From assembly GCA_958403205.1 (NCBI GenBank), contig CATXWM010000006.1, positions 28,123 to 92,122 on the forward strand: a DNA stretch of 64,000 nucleotides, in the 5' to 3' direction. The DNA comes from an uncultured Collinsella sp. (GTDB lineage Bacteria; Actinomycetota; Coriobacteriia; Coriobacteriales; Coriobacteriaceae). Position 1 is the stretch's first letter; the number at the start of each line of letters is the position of its first letter. The notes beneath the pieces are model-generated. The model was given only the letters and a program-made list of their open reading frames with translations, was not told the origin of the DNA and ran no database searches. This document shows, one piece after another, positions 1-8,269 of the stretch. Both the position numbers and the translations under genes were made by a program.

Positions 1-1
1 C

Positions 2-40
2 TCCAAGATCGCCAAGACGATCAACGCCCGTCTGGTCTAA
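2..40 (+). CDS. C-terminal end of an unidentified protein (partial)
   Basis: The frame tcc aag atc ... gtc taa encodes the last 12 residues, SKIAKTINARLV, of a gene that begins before the window. It is followed 38 bases later by a strong intrinsic terminator, which supports it being a real gene end. Twelve residues are too few to name the protein. Confidence 0.45.
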   Translation, partial: SKIAKTINARLV

Positions 41-78
41 TCCCGCAACACGCGAATACCATCGCCCCCTGTAACAAA

Positions 79-115
79 GGCGGAGGCCCTCTCCAGGGCC
101 TCCGCCTATTTTTCT
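79..115 (+). terminator. Rho-independent terminator
   Basis: A 12-bp perfect stem (ggcggaggccct / agggcctccgcc) with a 4-base loop is followed by a T-rich tail (tatttttct). It closes the gene that ends at position 40. Confidence 0.85.
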
Positions 116-124
116 ATTCCTCCC

Positions 125-197
125 ATAAGTTGCGGTGAAATAGGGACTGTTTAAACGGTTCAAGCGCAATAACAGTCCCTATTTCACCGCAACTTAT
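125..197. repeat. Palindromic repeat family A, copy 1
   Basis: Two perfect 27-bp inverted arms (125-151 and 171-197) flank a 19-base loop. The arm includes aagttgcggtgaaataggga. Related copies occur at 8906-8974, 32498-32567 and 48714-48781, with a single left arm at 10636-10657. There is no U-run, so it is a dispersed palindrome rather than a terminator. It encodes nothing visible. Confidence 0.85.
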
Positions 198-300
198 AAA
201 AGGGCATAGAGGGGGCTACCTATCGAGTCTTTGTCGCGAACAGTTCATCAGCCAGAATTCCTTTCAGCCGACATTGCTCTGGACCGACCGAGTTTCCGCA

Positions 301-440
301 GCTTGCTCGCCGGGCGGGGCGATTAATTTTGTCGCGAGTTCCGCACGCAAAGGAAAGTACTTAATGTGCTCTTCGTGCGAGCGGGACTGTAGAGCAGGAA
401 ATCTCACTGGCCGCGCCCGGCCCCCTGTGGGCGAGCAAGC
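301..440. repeat. Palindromic repeat family D, copy 1
   Basis: Outer arms gcttgctcgcc (301-311) and ggcgagcaagc (430-440) enclose a core at about 331-400. The core contains cgcgagttccgcacg, acttaatgtgctct, cgtgcgag and gggactgt blocks. The reverse complement of the core of the element at 39647-39767 carries the same blocks in the same order, although its outer arms are unrelated. The remainder of 198-577 holds no gene I can support. A TAATAT at 505-510 could be a -10 for ptsH, but no good -35 lies upstream. Confidence 0.7.
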
Positions 441-577
441 GGACGACAAACACATCTGTCCAATAATTCGTCTGAAACACAATGAAAAACCGTTTGATGT
501 GAGTTAATATAAACAACGTCGTGAATCTGACTCCTGCCACATGCATGACAGGGGTTAAACACAAAAAGGAGTCAATT

Positions 578-841
578 ATGGTTTCTGAGAAGGCTACCCT
601 CGTTAATCCTCAGGGTCTGCACATGCGTCCGGCTGGTCTGTTCGCCTCCACCATGGGCAAGTACGCCTGTGACGTGACGGTCGTCACCCCCGAGAAGGAG
701 GTCAACGGTAAGTCCCCGATGGCCCTCATGGCTGCTGGTATCCCCTGCGGTACCGAGGTCGAGGTCAAGTGCGACGGCGCCGACGAGGCCGAGGCTCTGG
801 CTGCTGCCATCGAGCTCATCAAGAGCGGTCTTGGCGAGTAG
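578..841 (+). CDS. ptsH: Phosphocarrier protein HPr
   Basis: HPr relays phosphate from enzyme I to the sugar-specific EIIA proteins of the phosphotransferase system in the cytoplasm. The 87-residue protein has the usual family length. The active-site motif GLHMRPAG places the phosphorylated histidine at His15. The motif NGKSPM places serine at position 46, the site HPr kinase/phosphatase uses in Gram-positive catabolite control. The ATG at 578 is preceded by aaaagga at about 8 bases; the open frame extends upstream to 521 but has no comparable ribosome site there. A hairpin with a T-rich tail (887-922) separates it from ptsI, so HPr is probably made in excess over enzyme I. Confidence 0.95.
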   Translation: MVSEKATLVNPQGLHMRPAGLFASTMGKYACDVTVVTPEKEVNGKSPMALMAAGIPCGTEVEVKCDGADEAEALAAAIELIKSGLGE

Positions 842-886
842 AACTCAAACGGGTCGCATGTTGAACAACTAAGTTCATATTTGGGG

Positions 887-922
887 GCGCAGTGACCTGT
901 TGTAAGGTAGCTGCGCTCTTTT
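887..922 (+). terminator. Partial terminator/attenuator between ptsH and ptsI
   Basis: Stem gcgcag-tg-acct / aggt-ag-ctgcgc with a short loop is followed by tcttttg. It lies between ptsH and ptsI in the same orientation. It probably ends a fraction of transcripts, giving more HPr than EI. Confidence 0.6.
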
Positions 923-974
923 GTCATGGATATGGCAAAACGCTTTATCACATGACACGGAGAGAGGAATGGGA

Positions 975-2678
975 ATGTATCAGGGAGTCAACGCTTCCGA
1001 GGGCATCGGTATCGGCACCGTCATGGTCGCCGTCGATCCCGACTTGACGTTTGAGCCGCACGAGGTTGCTGATTCGGCAGCAGAGAAGGAGCGCTATCAG
1101 TCCGCTCTTTCGGTCTTCTGCGAGAAGACCCAGGCTCAGGCCGACCACATGAAGGAGACGGTGGGCGAGGCCGAGTCCGAGATCATGAGCGGACACATTG
1201 TCCTGGCTCAGGATCCGGGTATGACCGACGCCATCAACGCCGCCATTGACGGCGGTACCTGCGCCGAGCAGGCGCTCATGGACACCTCGACCATGTTCGA
1301 GAACATGTTCCTGTCCATGGACGACGAGATGTTCCGTCTGCGCGCGGCCGACATCGCCGACATCCGCACCGGTATTCTGGCCGAGCTGCTGGGCAAGGAG
1401 GTCGTCGACCTCTCCGTCCTGCCCGAGAACACCGTCGTTGTCGTGCACGACCTTACGCCGTCCATGACCGCCACGATCGATAAGGCCCACGTTGCCGGTA
1501 TCGTCACCGAGACCGGCGGCCGCACTTCGCACTCCGCGATCATTGCGCGCGCCCTCGAGATCCCGGCTGTCCTTTCGGTTTCCAACAGCTGCACCGCGCT
1601 GCGCAACGGTATGACCGTTGTCGTCGACGGCGGCAAGGGTATCGTCGAGGCCGATCCCGACGAGGAGACGCTCGCTGCCTACACCGCCAAGGCCGAGGCC
1701 TTCGCTGCCGAGAAGGCAGCCCTCGAGGCCTTCCGTGGCAAGCCGTCCGTGACTGCCGATGGCATCAAGAAGATCATCGCCTGCAACATCGGTAACCCCG
1801 ATGACGTGCCCAACGCGCTCGATCACGACGCCGAGGCCATCGGTCTGTTTCGCTCCGAGTTCCTGTTCATGGACTCTGCTGAGCTTCCTTCCGAGGAGGA
1901 GCAGTTCAACGCCTACCGTAAGGTCGCCAGCGCGCTCAAGGGTGCTCCGGTCATCATCCGCACGCTCGATGTGGGTGGCGACAAGGAGATTCCGTATCTG
2001 CACATGGTCAAGGAAGATAACCCCTTCATGGGCTTCCGCGCCGTGCGTTACTGCCTGGCTAATCCCGACCAGTACAAGGTCCAGCTCCGCGCTCTGTTGC
2101 GCGCTAGCGCCTTCGGTGACGTCAAGATCATGATCCCGCTCGTCACCTGTGTCGAGGAGGTCTTGGCTGTCAAGGAGCTCGTTGAGCAGTGCAAGGCCGA
2201 GCTGACCGAAGAGGGTCGCAAGTTCAACGAGAACATCGAGGTCGGCATTATGGTCGAGACGCCCGCCGCTTCGCTGCTCGCAGACCGTCTGGCCGAGGTC
2301 GCCGACTTCTTCTCCATCGGCACCAACGACCTGATCGGCTACACCATGTGCGCCGACCGTGGCAACGACACCATCTCCAACCTGTACCAGGTGTACTATC
2401 CCGCCGTGCTCCGCTCGCTCAAGAACATCATCGAGAGCGGTGTGAAGGCCGGTATCATGGTCGGTATGTGCGGCGAGGCCGCTGCCGATCCGCTGCTCGA
2501 GCCGCTGCTGATCAGCTGGGGCCTGGAGGAGTTCTCGATGAGCGCTCCGTCGATCCTGCGCGCCCGCAAGACCATCAGTCAGTGGACCAAGGCCGAGTGC
2601 GACGAGCTCGCCGAGAAGGCGCTCGCCTGCAACACCGCCGCCGAGGTCAAGGCACTGCTCGAGTCCGCAGCTCGCTAA
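975..2678 (+). CDS. ptsI: PTS enzyme I (phosphoenolpyruvate-protein phosphotransferase)
   Basis: Enzyme I takes phosphate from phosphoenolpyruvate and passes it to HPr. The product is about 567 residues, as expected. The swivelling-domain motif GGRTSHSAI places the phosphohistidine at about His186. The PEP-binding TIM-barrel domain contains FRSEFLFM, the LDVGGDKE segment and a catalytic cysteine in MVGMCGEA at about Cys499. I chose the ATG at 975 because ggagagagg ends about 7 bases before it; the ATG at 969 is too close to that site. It lies 133 bases downstream of ptsH and upstream of two PfkB kinases, forming a sugar-uptake and phosphorylation block. Confidence 0.95.
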   Translation: MYQGVNASEGIGIGTVMVAVDPDLTFEPHEVADSAAEKERYQSALSVFCEKTQAQADHMKETVGEAESEIMSGHIVLAQDPGMTDAINAAIDGGTCAEQALMDTSTMFENMFLSMDDEMFRLRAADIADIRTGILAELLGKEVVDLSVLPENTVVVVHDLTPSMTATIDKAHVAGIVTETGGRTSHSAIIARALEIPAVLSVSNSCTALRNGMTVVVDGGKGIVEADPDEETLAAYTAKAEAFAAEKAALEAFRGKPSVTADGIKKIIACNIGNPDDVPNALDHDAEAIGLFRSEFLFMDSAELPSEEEQFNAYRKVASALKGAPVIIRTLDVGGDKEIPYLHMVKEDNPFMGFRAVRYCLANPDQYKVQLRALLRASAFGDVKIMIPLVTCVEEVLAVKELVEQCKAELTEEGRKFNENIEVGIMVETPAASLLADRLAEVADFFSIGTNDLIGYTMCADRGNDTISNLYQVYYPAVLRSLKNIIESGVKAGIMVGMCGEAAADPLLEPLLISWGLEEFSMSAPSILRARKTISQWTKAECDELAEKALACNTAAEVKALLESAAR

Positions 2679-2752
2679 TTTGGTATCAGAGGTAACCGCG
2701 TGGTTGGAATGGGCCGACCACGCGGCCCTCACATATACAGGGGGTACTGTAA

Positions 2753-3685
2753 ATGTTCTACACGCTAACCGCTAACCCGGCTGTCGACATGACGGTTTCG
2801 AGCTCTCCGCTCGAGCCCGACGAGAACGTCCGCACCGGCTCGGCCAGTTACACGGCTAACGGCAAGGGCCTCGACGTGTCCTTCGCCTTTAAGAAGATGG
2901 GCGTCGACACCGTCGCGCTCGGCTTCTTCGCTGGCTTCACGGGCAAGTTCATCGTCGAGGAGGTCATGAACCTGGGTTGCCTCTGCCGCCCGGTCTGGAC
3001 CGACGGTATCACGCGCATTAACACCTACGTCAACGATGGCCAGCACGAGTACGGCATCCTGAACCCGGGTGCTCCGATCACGCCGCAGCACCAGGAGGAG
3101 CTCTACAACATCCTGGACACCGCGGGCGATCTCGAGTGCCTGATCGTTTCCGGCTCCGTGCCTCCCAAAGCTACGCCTGACTTCCTGGCTCAGGTCATGG
3201 AGCACGCTCAGGCCCGTGGCGCCGACGTCGTCCTGGACCTGTCCTCCGATAAGCTCAAGGAGCTCGCTCACAAGAAGCCGCTGCTCATCAAGCCGAACCA
3301 TCACGAGATGAAGGCCATCTTCGGCGTGCCGGTTGACACCGACGACGAGGTTCGCGTTGCCATGAAGATGGCTCACGACGCCGGCGTTCAGAACGTGCTG
3401 CTCACCCGTGGTAGCCGCGGCGACGCTTACTTCTCCAACGGCGAGGACATCTGGTACGCCAAGCGTGAGTTCAACATCAAGCTGGTCTCTTCCGTCTGCG
3501 CCGGCGACTGCACCCTCGCTGCGTTCCTGCACAAGTGGTACAGGGATCGCGACAACGTCGAGGAGGCCATGAAGCTCGCTATGGCCACCGGCGCCAACGT
3601 TGCCGAGTCCGTCGGCATCGGCGACTTCGGTCACGTCGACGAGTACAGCAAGCGCGTTGCTGTCCGCAAGCTCGATCGTCAGTAA
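2753..3685 (+). CDS. PfkB-family sugar kinase, probable 1-phosphofructokinase (copy 1)
   Basis: Members of this family phosphorylate a sugar phosphate, typically fructose 1-phosphate to fructose 1,6-bisphosphate, or tagatose 6-phosphate. The N-terminus TLTANPAVD is the standard signature of the 1-phosphofructokinase/tagatose-6-phosphate kinase branch. The C-terminal anion-hole motif reads VCAGDCTLAAF with the catalytic base at about Asp252; most relatives have GAGDS, so Cys253 in place of Ser is unusual. Length is 310 residues. It follows ptsI, consistent with feeding PTS-imported fructose into glycolysis. A second paralog begins 188 bases downstream after a terminator. The exact substrate cannot be read from the sequence. 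Confidence 0.85.
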   Translation: MFYTLTANPAVDMTVSSSPLEPDENVRTGSASYTANGKGLDVSFAFKKMGVDTVALGFFAGFTGKFIVEEVMNLGCLCRPVWTDGITRINTYVNDGQHEYGILNPGAPITPQHQEELYNILDTAGDLECLIVSGSVPPKATPDFLAQVMEHAQARGADVVLDLSSDKLKELAHKKPLLIKPNHHEMKAIFGVPVDTDDEVRVAMKMAHDAGVQNVLLTRGSRGDAYFSNGEDIWYAKREFNIKLVSSVCAGDCTLAAFLHKWYRDRDNVEEAMKLAMATGANVAESVGIGDFGHVDEYSKRVAVRKLDRQ

Positions 3686-3713
3686 TCGAAACGCGACATA
3701 TTCGTGCGCATGT

Positions 3714-3745
3714 GGCGCCCCGGTTTCGGCTGGGGCGCCTTTTTG
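3714..3745 (+). terminator. Rho-independent terminator
   Basis: Stem ggcgcccc / ggggcgcc with loop ggtttcggct is followed by ttttt. It ends the ptsI-kinase unit. Confidence 0.9.
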
Positions 3746-3873
3746 TTCCGCCACGGGGGAGAGGTGTCCCGCCGTACTTCATCGCTTCCACACCGTTCAC
3801 CGAGTTGTCCTAGCCTTTTACCGATGCGTGGAATATACTTTCATTAACACGTTGCTTCGTGAAAGGAACATTC

Positions 3874-4806
3874 ATGATTTACACGCTCACTGCAAATCCC
3901 GCCATTGACTACAACATCGCCTGCGACGGCCTTGCTGCTAACACCGTCACGCGTACTCGCAACGCCGTCTATACGCCCAACGGCAAGGGCCTCAACGTCT
4001 CGTTTACGCTTGACCACTACGGTGTCGACACCACGATCCTGGGCTTCTTCGCTGGCTTCTCGGGCGAGTTCATCGTCAAGGGCGCCGAGGCCCTGGGCGT
4101 GCCCGTCAAGCCCGTGTGGACTGACGGCATCACGCGCGTCAACGTGTTCCTCAATGCCGGCCCCGACACCGAGTACAACATGGTTAACGCCGGTGCCGCC
4201 ATCAACGAAGCCAATGAGCAGGAGATGTTTGAGCTTATCGATTCGCTCGATGACATGACCTGCTTGGTCATCAGCGGCTCGCTGCCTCCTAACACTTCCG
4301 AGGGCTTCCTGGCCGAGGTTCTGCGCCGCGTCAAGGCCAAGGGTGCCGAGTTCGTTCTCGACATTTCGAGCCATCAGCTGGCAGATCTCATTGCCATGGA
4401 GCCGCTGCTGATCAAGCCCAATGACGACGAGCTGCTCGATATCTTTGGCATTAAGGTGAGCGGTGGCGACGATGAGTCCGTCAAGGGCGCTATGGTCGAG
4501 CTGCACGCCAAGGGCGCCAAGAATGTACTGCTGACCCTTGGTGGCGATGGCGCGTATTTCTCCAACGGCGAGCACATCTGGTTTGCTAACCGCACCTTCG
4601 ACGTCAAGCTGCTGTCGACGGTGTGTGCCGGCGATTCCTCGCTCGCTGCCTTCCTGTCCGTGTGGCATGACGCCCCCGAGCGCGTCGAGGACGCCCTGCG
4701 CCTTTCGATGGCCACCGGCGCCAACGTGGTCGAGTGCCCGGGCCTGGGCGACTTTGCCAAGGTGGACGAATATAAGAAGCACATCGAGGTTCGCCAGGTC
4801 TGCTAG
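3874..4806 (+). CDS. PfkB-family sugar kinase, probable 1-phosphofructokinase (copy 2)
   Basis: This paralog of the preceding gene starts with TLTANPAID and shares long blocks with it, such as WTDGITR, IVSGS/VISGS and the final AGD motif. Here the motif is the more usual CAGDS, with the catalytic base at about Asp254. It has 310 residues. The ATG at 3874 has gaaagga 7 bases upstream. A terminator before it and one after it (4840-4874) make it monocistronic. TATACT at 3834-3839 may be its -10. The pair looks like a tandem duplication whose members could separate fructose 1-phosphate and tagatose 6-phosphate work, but the sequence alone does not decide this. Confidence 0.85.
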   Translation: MIYTLTANPAIDYNIACDGLAANTVTRTRNAVYTPNGKGLNVSFTLDHYGVDTTILGFFAGFSGEFIVKGAEALGVPVKPVWTDGITRVNVFLNAGPDTEYNMVNAGAAINEANEQEMFELIDSLDDMTCLVISGSLPPNTSEGFLAEVLRRVKAKGAEFVLDISSHQLADLIAMEPLLIKPNDDELLDIFGIKVSGGDDESVKGAMVELHAKGAKNVLLTLGGDGAYFSNGEHIWFANRTFDVKLLSTVCAGDSSLAAFLSVWHDAPERVEDALRLSMATGANVVECPGLGDFAKVDEYKKHIEVRQVC

Positions 4807-4839
4807 TCCCTGCACCTTGCCTGAATAGTTTGATTATTT

Positions 4840-4874
4840 CGCATCCGTCTTAGACTAGGGCGGATGCGTTTTTG
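4840..4874 (+). terminator. Rho-independent terminator
   Basis: Stem cgcatccg / cggatgcg with a 13-base loop is followed by ttttt. Confidence 0.88.
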
Positions 4875-4970
4875 TTTATCGGACTTGCGTGTGCAGTGGA
4901 GGCTGTTTCTTGCTAGACTTCTTGCAGACGCAATCGATAGCCAATTTGATAGTCGCAGGAGGCCACAGGC

Positions 4971-6365
4971 ATGTGCAATGTTTCGCTCAACGGTACACAA
5001 CCGTCCGATGCCTCCCTGCGCGTCCTGCGCGCGCTTGAGGCGGCTGGTCTTGAGGCTTGGTACGTTGGCGGTTGGGTGCGCGACGCCCTGATGGGATGCC
5101 CCAGCCACGATGTTGATATGTGCTGTAGCGGCCTGTGGCAGGAGTCCAAGGCGGCGCTCGAGTCCGCTGATATCGCGGTCGTGGAGTCGGGCATTAAATT
5201 TGGCGGAATCACGGCTATTTCCGATGGCGAGCGTATCGAGGTCACCACGTACCGCCTGGATGGCTTTTACACCGATGGGCGCCATCCTCAGAGTGTCGAG
5301 CGTGCCGCCTCGCTCGAGGACGATCTGGCGCGCCGCGACTTTACTGTCAACGCCATGGCCTGGCATCCCGAGCGCGGGCTTGTCGACCGCTACGACGGCC
5401 AGGGTGACTTGGGGCGCAAGCTGATTCGCGCTGTCGGCGATCCCAAGCGTCGTTTTAACGAGGACGCCCTGCGCATGCTGCGTGCGGTACGCTTTGCCTG
5501 CCGCCTGGACTTTATGATTGAGCCCGAGACTAAGCGTGCGCTTGCCGAGTGCGCGCCGCTGCTCGATGCCGTGGCGCGCGAGCGTGTGGGTATTGAGCTC
5601 GAGGGCATTCTTTCGACCGGTCATGGGGGAGACGCGATGCTGCGCTACCCCGAGCTCATCTGCGCCGCCGTGCCCGAGTTGGCAGCGGGTCGCGGGTTTA
5701 ATCAGCGAAGTGTCTATCATGCGTTTAACGTCTACGAGCATATCGCTCGTGTGCTGACGGTGGCAGGGGAGCTGGCGCTGTGCGACGGCGTCGCGCCCTC
5801 CTCGAGTCTGATGTGGGCGGCGTTTTTGCACGATGTGTCCAAGCCCGAGTGCTTCACGGTCGATCACGCCGGCAGCGGACACTTCTATGGTCACCCCGAG
5901 CTCGGCGCCAAGAAAGCGCGCGTCATTATGGATCGCCTGGCGCTTTCGCACGACCTGGTGCGCGATGTGTGCCTGCTTATCAAATACCATGATAAGCCGC
6001 TGCGCCCAGAGCGCTCCTGCCTGCTCAATATGATGCGCGCGCTTTCGGGTGAGGGAGTCGACACGGCCCGCCTGATTGACGAGCTCATGGACCTTAAGCG
6101 TGCTGACACGCTCGGCAAGGCCCCGTCGTGCTTCTATTACGTTGAGACGATTGAGGAGATGCGCGCGATGGCGCACGAGCTGCTGAAGGCGGGGGAGCCC
6201 TATGCGCTCAAGATGCTTGCTATCAACGGCGGCGACTTGATCCGCGCCGGCGTTAAGCCCGGGCCGGAACTGGGGCAGCTGCTCAACGCCGTCCTCGACG
6301 CTGTGATCGAGGACAATGTCCCCAACGAGCGCGAAGCCCTCTTAGCCCACCTGCGCCTTGGATAA
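4971..6365 (+). CDS. cca: CCA tRNA nucleotidyltransferase with HD domain
   Basis: The enzyme adds or repairs the 3' CCA of tRNAs without a template. The class II nucleotidyltransferase head carries VGGWVRD at residues 32-38 and the metal-binding DVD at 47-49. Further on come a RRDFTVNAMAW motif, the head/neck region and a C-terminal HD phosphohydrolase-like domain with HDVSKP. The product is 464 residues. The ATG at 4971 follows gcaggagg. The two tRNA-Glu genes downstream already encode CCA, so here the enzyme probably serves repair. Confidence 0.92.
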   Translation: MCNVSLNGTQPSDASLRVLRALEAAGLEAWYVGGWVRDALMGCPSHDVDMCCSGLWQESKAALESADIAVVESGIKFGGITAISDGERIEVTTYRLDGFYTDGRHPQSVERAASLEDDLARRDFTVNAMAWHPERGLVDRYDGQGDLGRKLIRAVGDPKRRFNEDALRMLRAVRFACRLDFMIEPETKRALAECAPLLDAVARERVGIELEGILSTGHGGDAMLRYPELICAAVPELAAGRGFNQRSVYHAFNVYEHIARVLTVAGELALCDGVAPSSSLMWAAFLHDVSKPECFTVDHAGSGHFYGHPELGAKKARVIMDRLALSHDLVRDVCLLIKYHDKPLRPERSCLLNMMRALSGEGVDTARLIDELMDLKRADTLGKAPSCFYYVETIEEMRAMAHELLKAGEPYALKMLAINGGDLIRAGVKPGPELGQLLNAVLDAVIEDNVPNEREALLAHLRLG

Positions 6366-6456
6366 TCATCCTTCGGTCCCGTCCCAAATGAGCTACCTAT
6401 TTTACCTGGGTGTTCCATAACCTGCCGACAATTTTTCGGCAATTTGGAATTTCTTC

Positions 6457-6485
6457 TTGCGCTTACGTTTTTTGTCCCGTAATAT
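6457..6485 (+). promoter_or_regulatory. Promoter of the tRNA-Glu pair
   Basis: TTGCGC (6457-6462), a 17-base spacer and TAATAT (6480-6485) lie 34 bases before the first tRNA. Spacing and position fit a housekeeping sigma promoter. Confidence 0.6.
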
Positions 6486-6519
6486 ATTTCTTCGCAGCAC
6501 GGCAGTGCAGATGTCATGT

Positions 6520-6596
6520 GGCCCGTTCGTCTAGCGGTTTAGGACGCCGCCCTCTCAAGGCGGAGATCACCAGTTCGAATCTGGTACGGGCTACCA
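6520..6596 (+). tRNA. tRNA-Glu (CTC), copy 1
   Basis: The 77 bases fold as a full cloverleaf. The acceptor stem ggcccgt/acgggct has a G1:U72 pair, common in actinobacterial tRNA-Glu. T8, A14 and G18G19 are in place. The anticodon stem ccgcc/ggcgg has loop ctctcaa (anticodon CTC). The T arm is accag-ttcgaat-ctggt. Discriminator A73 is followed by encoded CCA. Confidence 0.95.
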
Positions 6597-6618
6597 CTTC
6601 TTTTCTGCTGAGGCCTAT

Positions 6619-6695
6619 GGCCCGTTCGTCTAGCGGTTTAGGACGCCGCCCTCTCAAGGCGGAGATCACCAGTTCGAATCTGGTACGGGCTACCA
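6619..6695 (+). tRNA. tRNA-Glu (CTC), copy 2
   Basis: This copy is identical over all 77 bases to the copy 22 bases upstream and is followed by a terminator. The pair is probably co-transcribed and read by the glutamyl-tRNA synthetase encoded at 41500. Confidence 0.95.
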
Positions 6696-6705
6696 CGCAT
6701 CTGAT

Positions 6706-6740
6706 ACCCGGTCTTCGCATGGAAGGCCGGGTTTTTTATT
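6706..6740 (+). terminator. Rho-independent terminator after the tRNAs
   Basis: Stem cccggtcttc / gaaggccggg (one G:U pair) with loop gcatg is followed by tttttt. Confidence 0.88.
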
Positions 6741-6845
6741 TTCAAACAACCGTCTGCAATTCCCGTTTGAACCAGAGCTTTGCGTTCTGCCTATGGCCCT
6801 TACGGGTACAATATCCAAGATATTTTGACTGTTAGAAGGAGTCTC

Positions 6846-8153
6846 ATGACGGAGTCCTCTCAGCATACGTCTAAGCCCCAGGTCGAGGTTGAGGCCTCGG
6901 GCGGAGATGACAATAAGAGCGCACGCCGCGGCGCCATCTTTATCGGCGTCGTGCTGGTGGGTTATATCGTCTATCTGGTGGTAACCGGGCAGATGGGGCA
7001 GTTCTGGGCCGCAATGTCGAGCGTCCAGGCGCCATGGCTCGTTGTCGCGTGTCTTTGCATGTTCATGTATCTGTTCTTTGGCATTGTGGCCTATGCGATC
7101 GCCGTCTGGCTCGACCCATATTCACCCGTCGGTATTCGCGACCTCATTTCGGTCGAGGCGAGCGGCATCTTCTTTGGCAACCTGACTCCCATGATGATGG
7201 GCTCGACTCCCGCCCAGATCTACCGCCTGACCAAGGCGGGCCAAAATGTCGGCGAGGCTGGCGCCACGCAGTTCACGCGCTTTATCGTGTATCAGTTTGG
7301 CCTCGTTGCCTGGGGCGCTATCCTCCTGCTTGCTCGCATGCCGTTTTTTGCCGAGCGCTATGGCGACATGACGCTGCTGTGTGTCTTTAGCTTTGGTGGG
7401 CACTGCTGCATCTTGCTGGGCATCTTCGCCGTCGCGCTCATGCCTAAGACCGTCACGCGCGTCGCCCATTGCATCATCAATTGGCTTGAGCGCATTGGTG
7501 TCTCGGCCACTAAGATCGAGGGATGGCGCACGTTTGTCGATGGCGAGATCTACTCCTTCTCCGAGAAGTTCAAGCTTTCAGCCGGACATTTTTCTTCCAT
7601 GCTGCTCACGGTGGTCATCACCATGCTGCAACTCGCGTTTTTCTACCTCGTGCCGTATTTCCTGATGCTTGCCTTTGGCCACCACGAGGTCGACTTTTTC
7701 TCGGTCATGGCTGCGAGCGCCTTTGTCCAGCTGCTGAGCTCTGCGGTCCCCCTGCCCGGTGGAACTGGTGGCGCTGAGGGCGGCTTTGCATTGTTCTTGG
7801 GTCATTTCTTTGGGTCGGCTTCGACCGCTGGCTATCTGCTGTGGCGCCTCATTACGTTTATTGCGCCGACCATTTTGGCTGCGCCCCTGCTGGGCCTTAA
7901 GAGCGCCCACAACGAGAGCATCCATGCGCGCTGGGATCGCGTGATGCGCAAGCTCGGCCGCACGCCTCAGACGCCCTCTGCGCCCACTAAGCCGCACCCC
8001 GCGAATGCTGTTACTGTTGATCCCAAGAAGCAGGCTCAGACGGCTTCTGGGACCGCTAAGCCGGCTCATAAAGCCTATGTGCGCCAGACAGGCGATGGTA
8101 TTCGCGTATCTCCGTCGGTACTCAATAAGAAGAAGCACCCTAAGTCGCAGTAG
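6846..8153 (+). CDS. YbhN/MprF-type (UPF0104) integral membrane protein
   Basis: The 435-residue product has a short polar N-terminus and a first membrane helix at about 27-47. Multiple further helices follow, with family signatures GNLTPMMMGSTPAQ and PLPGGTGGAEGGF. It ends in a basic, Pro/Lys-rich cytoplasmic tail of about 80 residues. The family is related to the membrane half of lysylphosphatidylglycerol synthases and flippases; no soluble aminoacyl-transfer domain is present, so lipid flipping or transport is more likely than synthesis. ATG 6846 has aaggag 4-9 bases before it. It stands alone between the tRNAs and a TetR gene. The substrate is unknown. Confidence 0.75.
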   Translation: MTESSQHTSKPQVEVEASGGDDNKSARRGAIFIGVVLVGYIVYLVVTGQMGQFWAAMSSVQAPWLVVACLCMFMYLFFGIVAYAIAVWLDPYSPVGIRDLISVEASGIFFGNLTPMMMGSTPAQIYRLTKAGQNVGEAGATQFTRFIVYQFGLVAWGAILLLARMPFFAERYGDMTLLCVFSFGGHCCILLGIFAVALMPKTVTRVAHCIINWLERIGVSATKIEGWRTFVDGEIYSFSEKFKLSAGHFSSMLLTVVITMLQLAFFYLVPYFLMLAFGHHEVDFFSVMAASAFVQLLSSAVPLPGGTGGAEGGFALFLGHFFGSASTAGYLLWRLITFIAPTILAAPLLGLKSAHNESIHARWDRVMRKLGRTPQTPSAPTKPHPANAVTVDPKKQAQTASGTAKPAHKAYVRQTGDGIRVSPSVLNKKKHPKSQ

Positions 8154-8202
8154 GACAGTCGTGCGTTCTTCATGATGCGGGGCATATTTGTGCTGTATGG
8201 GG

Positions 8203-8226
8203 GATAATCCTCTTACGTAGATTATC
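8203..8226. promoter_or_regulatory. Candidate TetR autoregulatory operator
   Basis: Inverted arms gataatc (8203-8209) and gattatc (8220-8226) lie 44 bases upstream of the TetR-family start codon. This is the usual place for an autoregulatory site. It is inferred from symmetry only. Confidence 0.4.
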
Positions 8227-8269
8227 TCTCATCTGTTGATGAATGCTCGCATATCGAAGGGACACGCCC

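Noticed and set aside
2697..2727. Terminator after ptsI (ccgcgtggt / accacgcgg)
   Set aside because: The stem is good but no U-run follows, and the next gene is close and co-directional. It may be a stability hairpin rather than a terminator.
948..2732. A 594-codon open frame on the minus strand across ptsI
   Set aside because: It is a shadow of the strong GC codon bias of ptsI on the opposite strand. The translation is low-complexity Leu/Gly/Asp/Val without family motifs, whereas ptsI has all catalytic motifs.
6520..6596. Reading the tRNA as tRNA-Leu(GAG) or as starting at 6521
   Set aside because: The anticodon stem ccgcc/ggcgg fixes the loop as ctctcaa, hence CTC (Glu). T8, A14 and G18G19 align only with a start at 6520, and there is no long variable arm.
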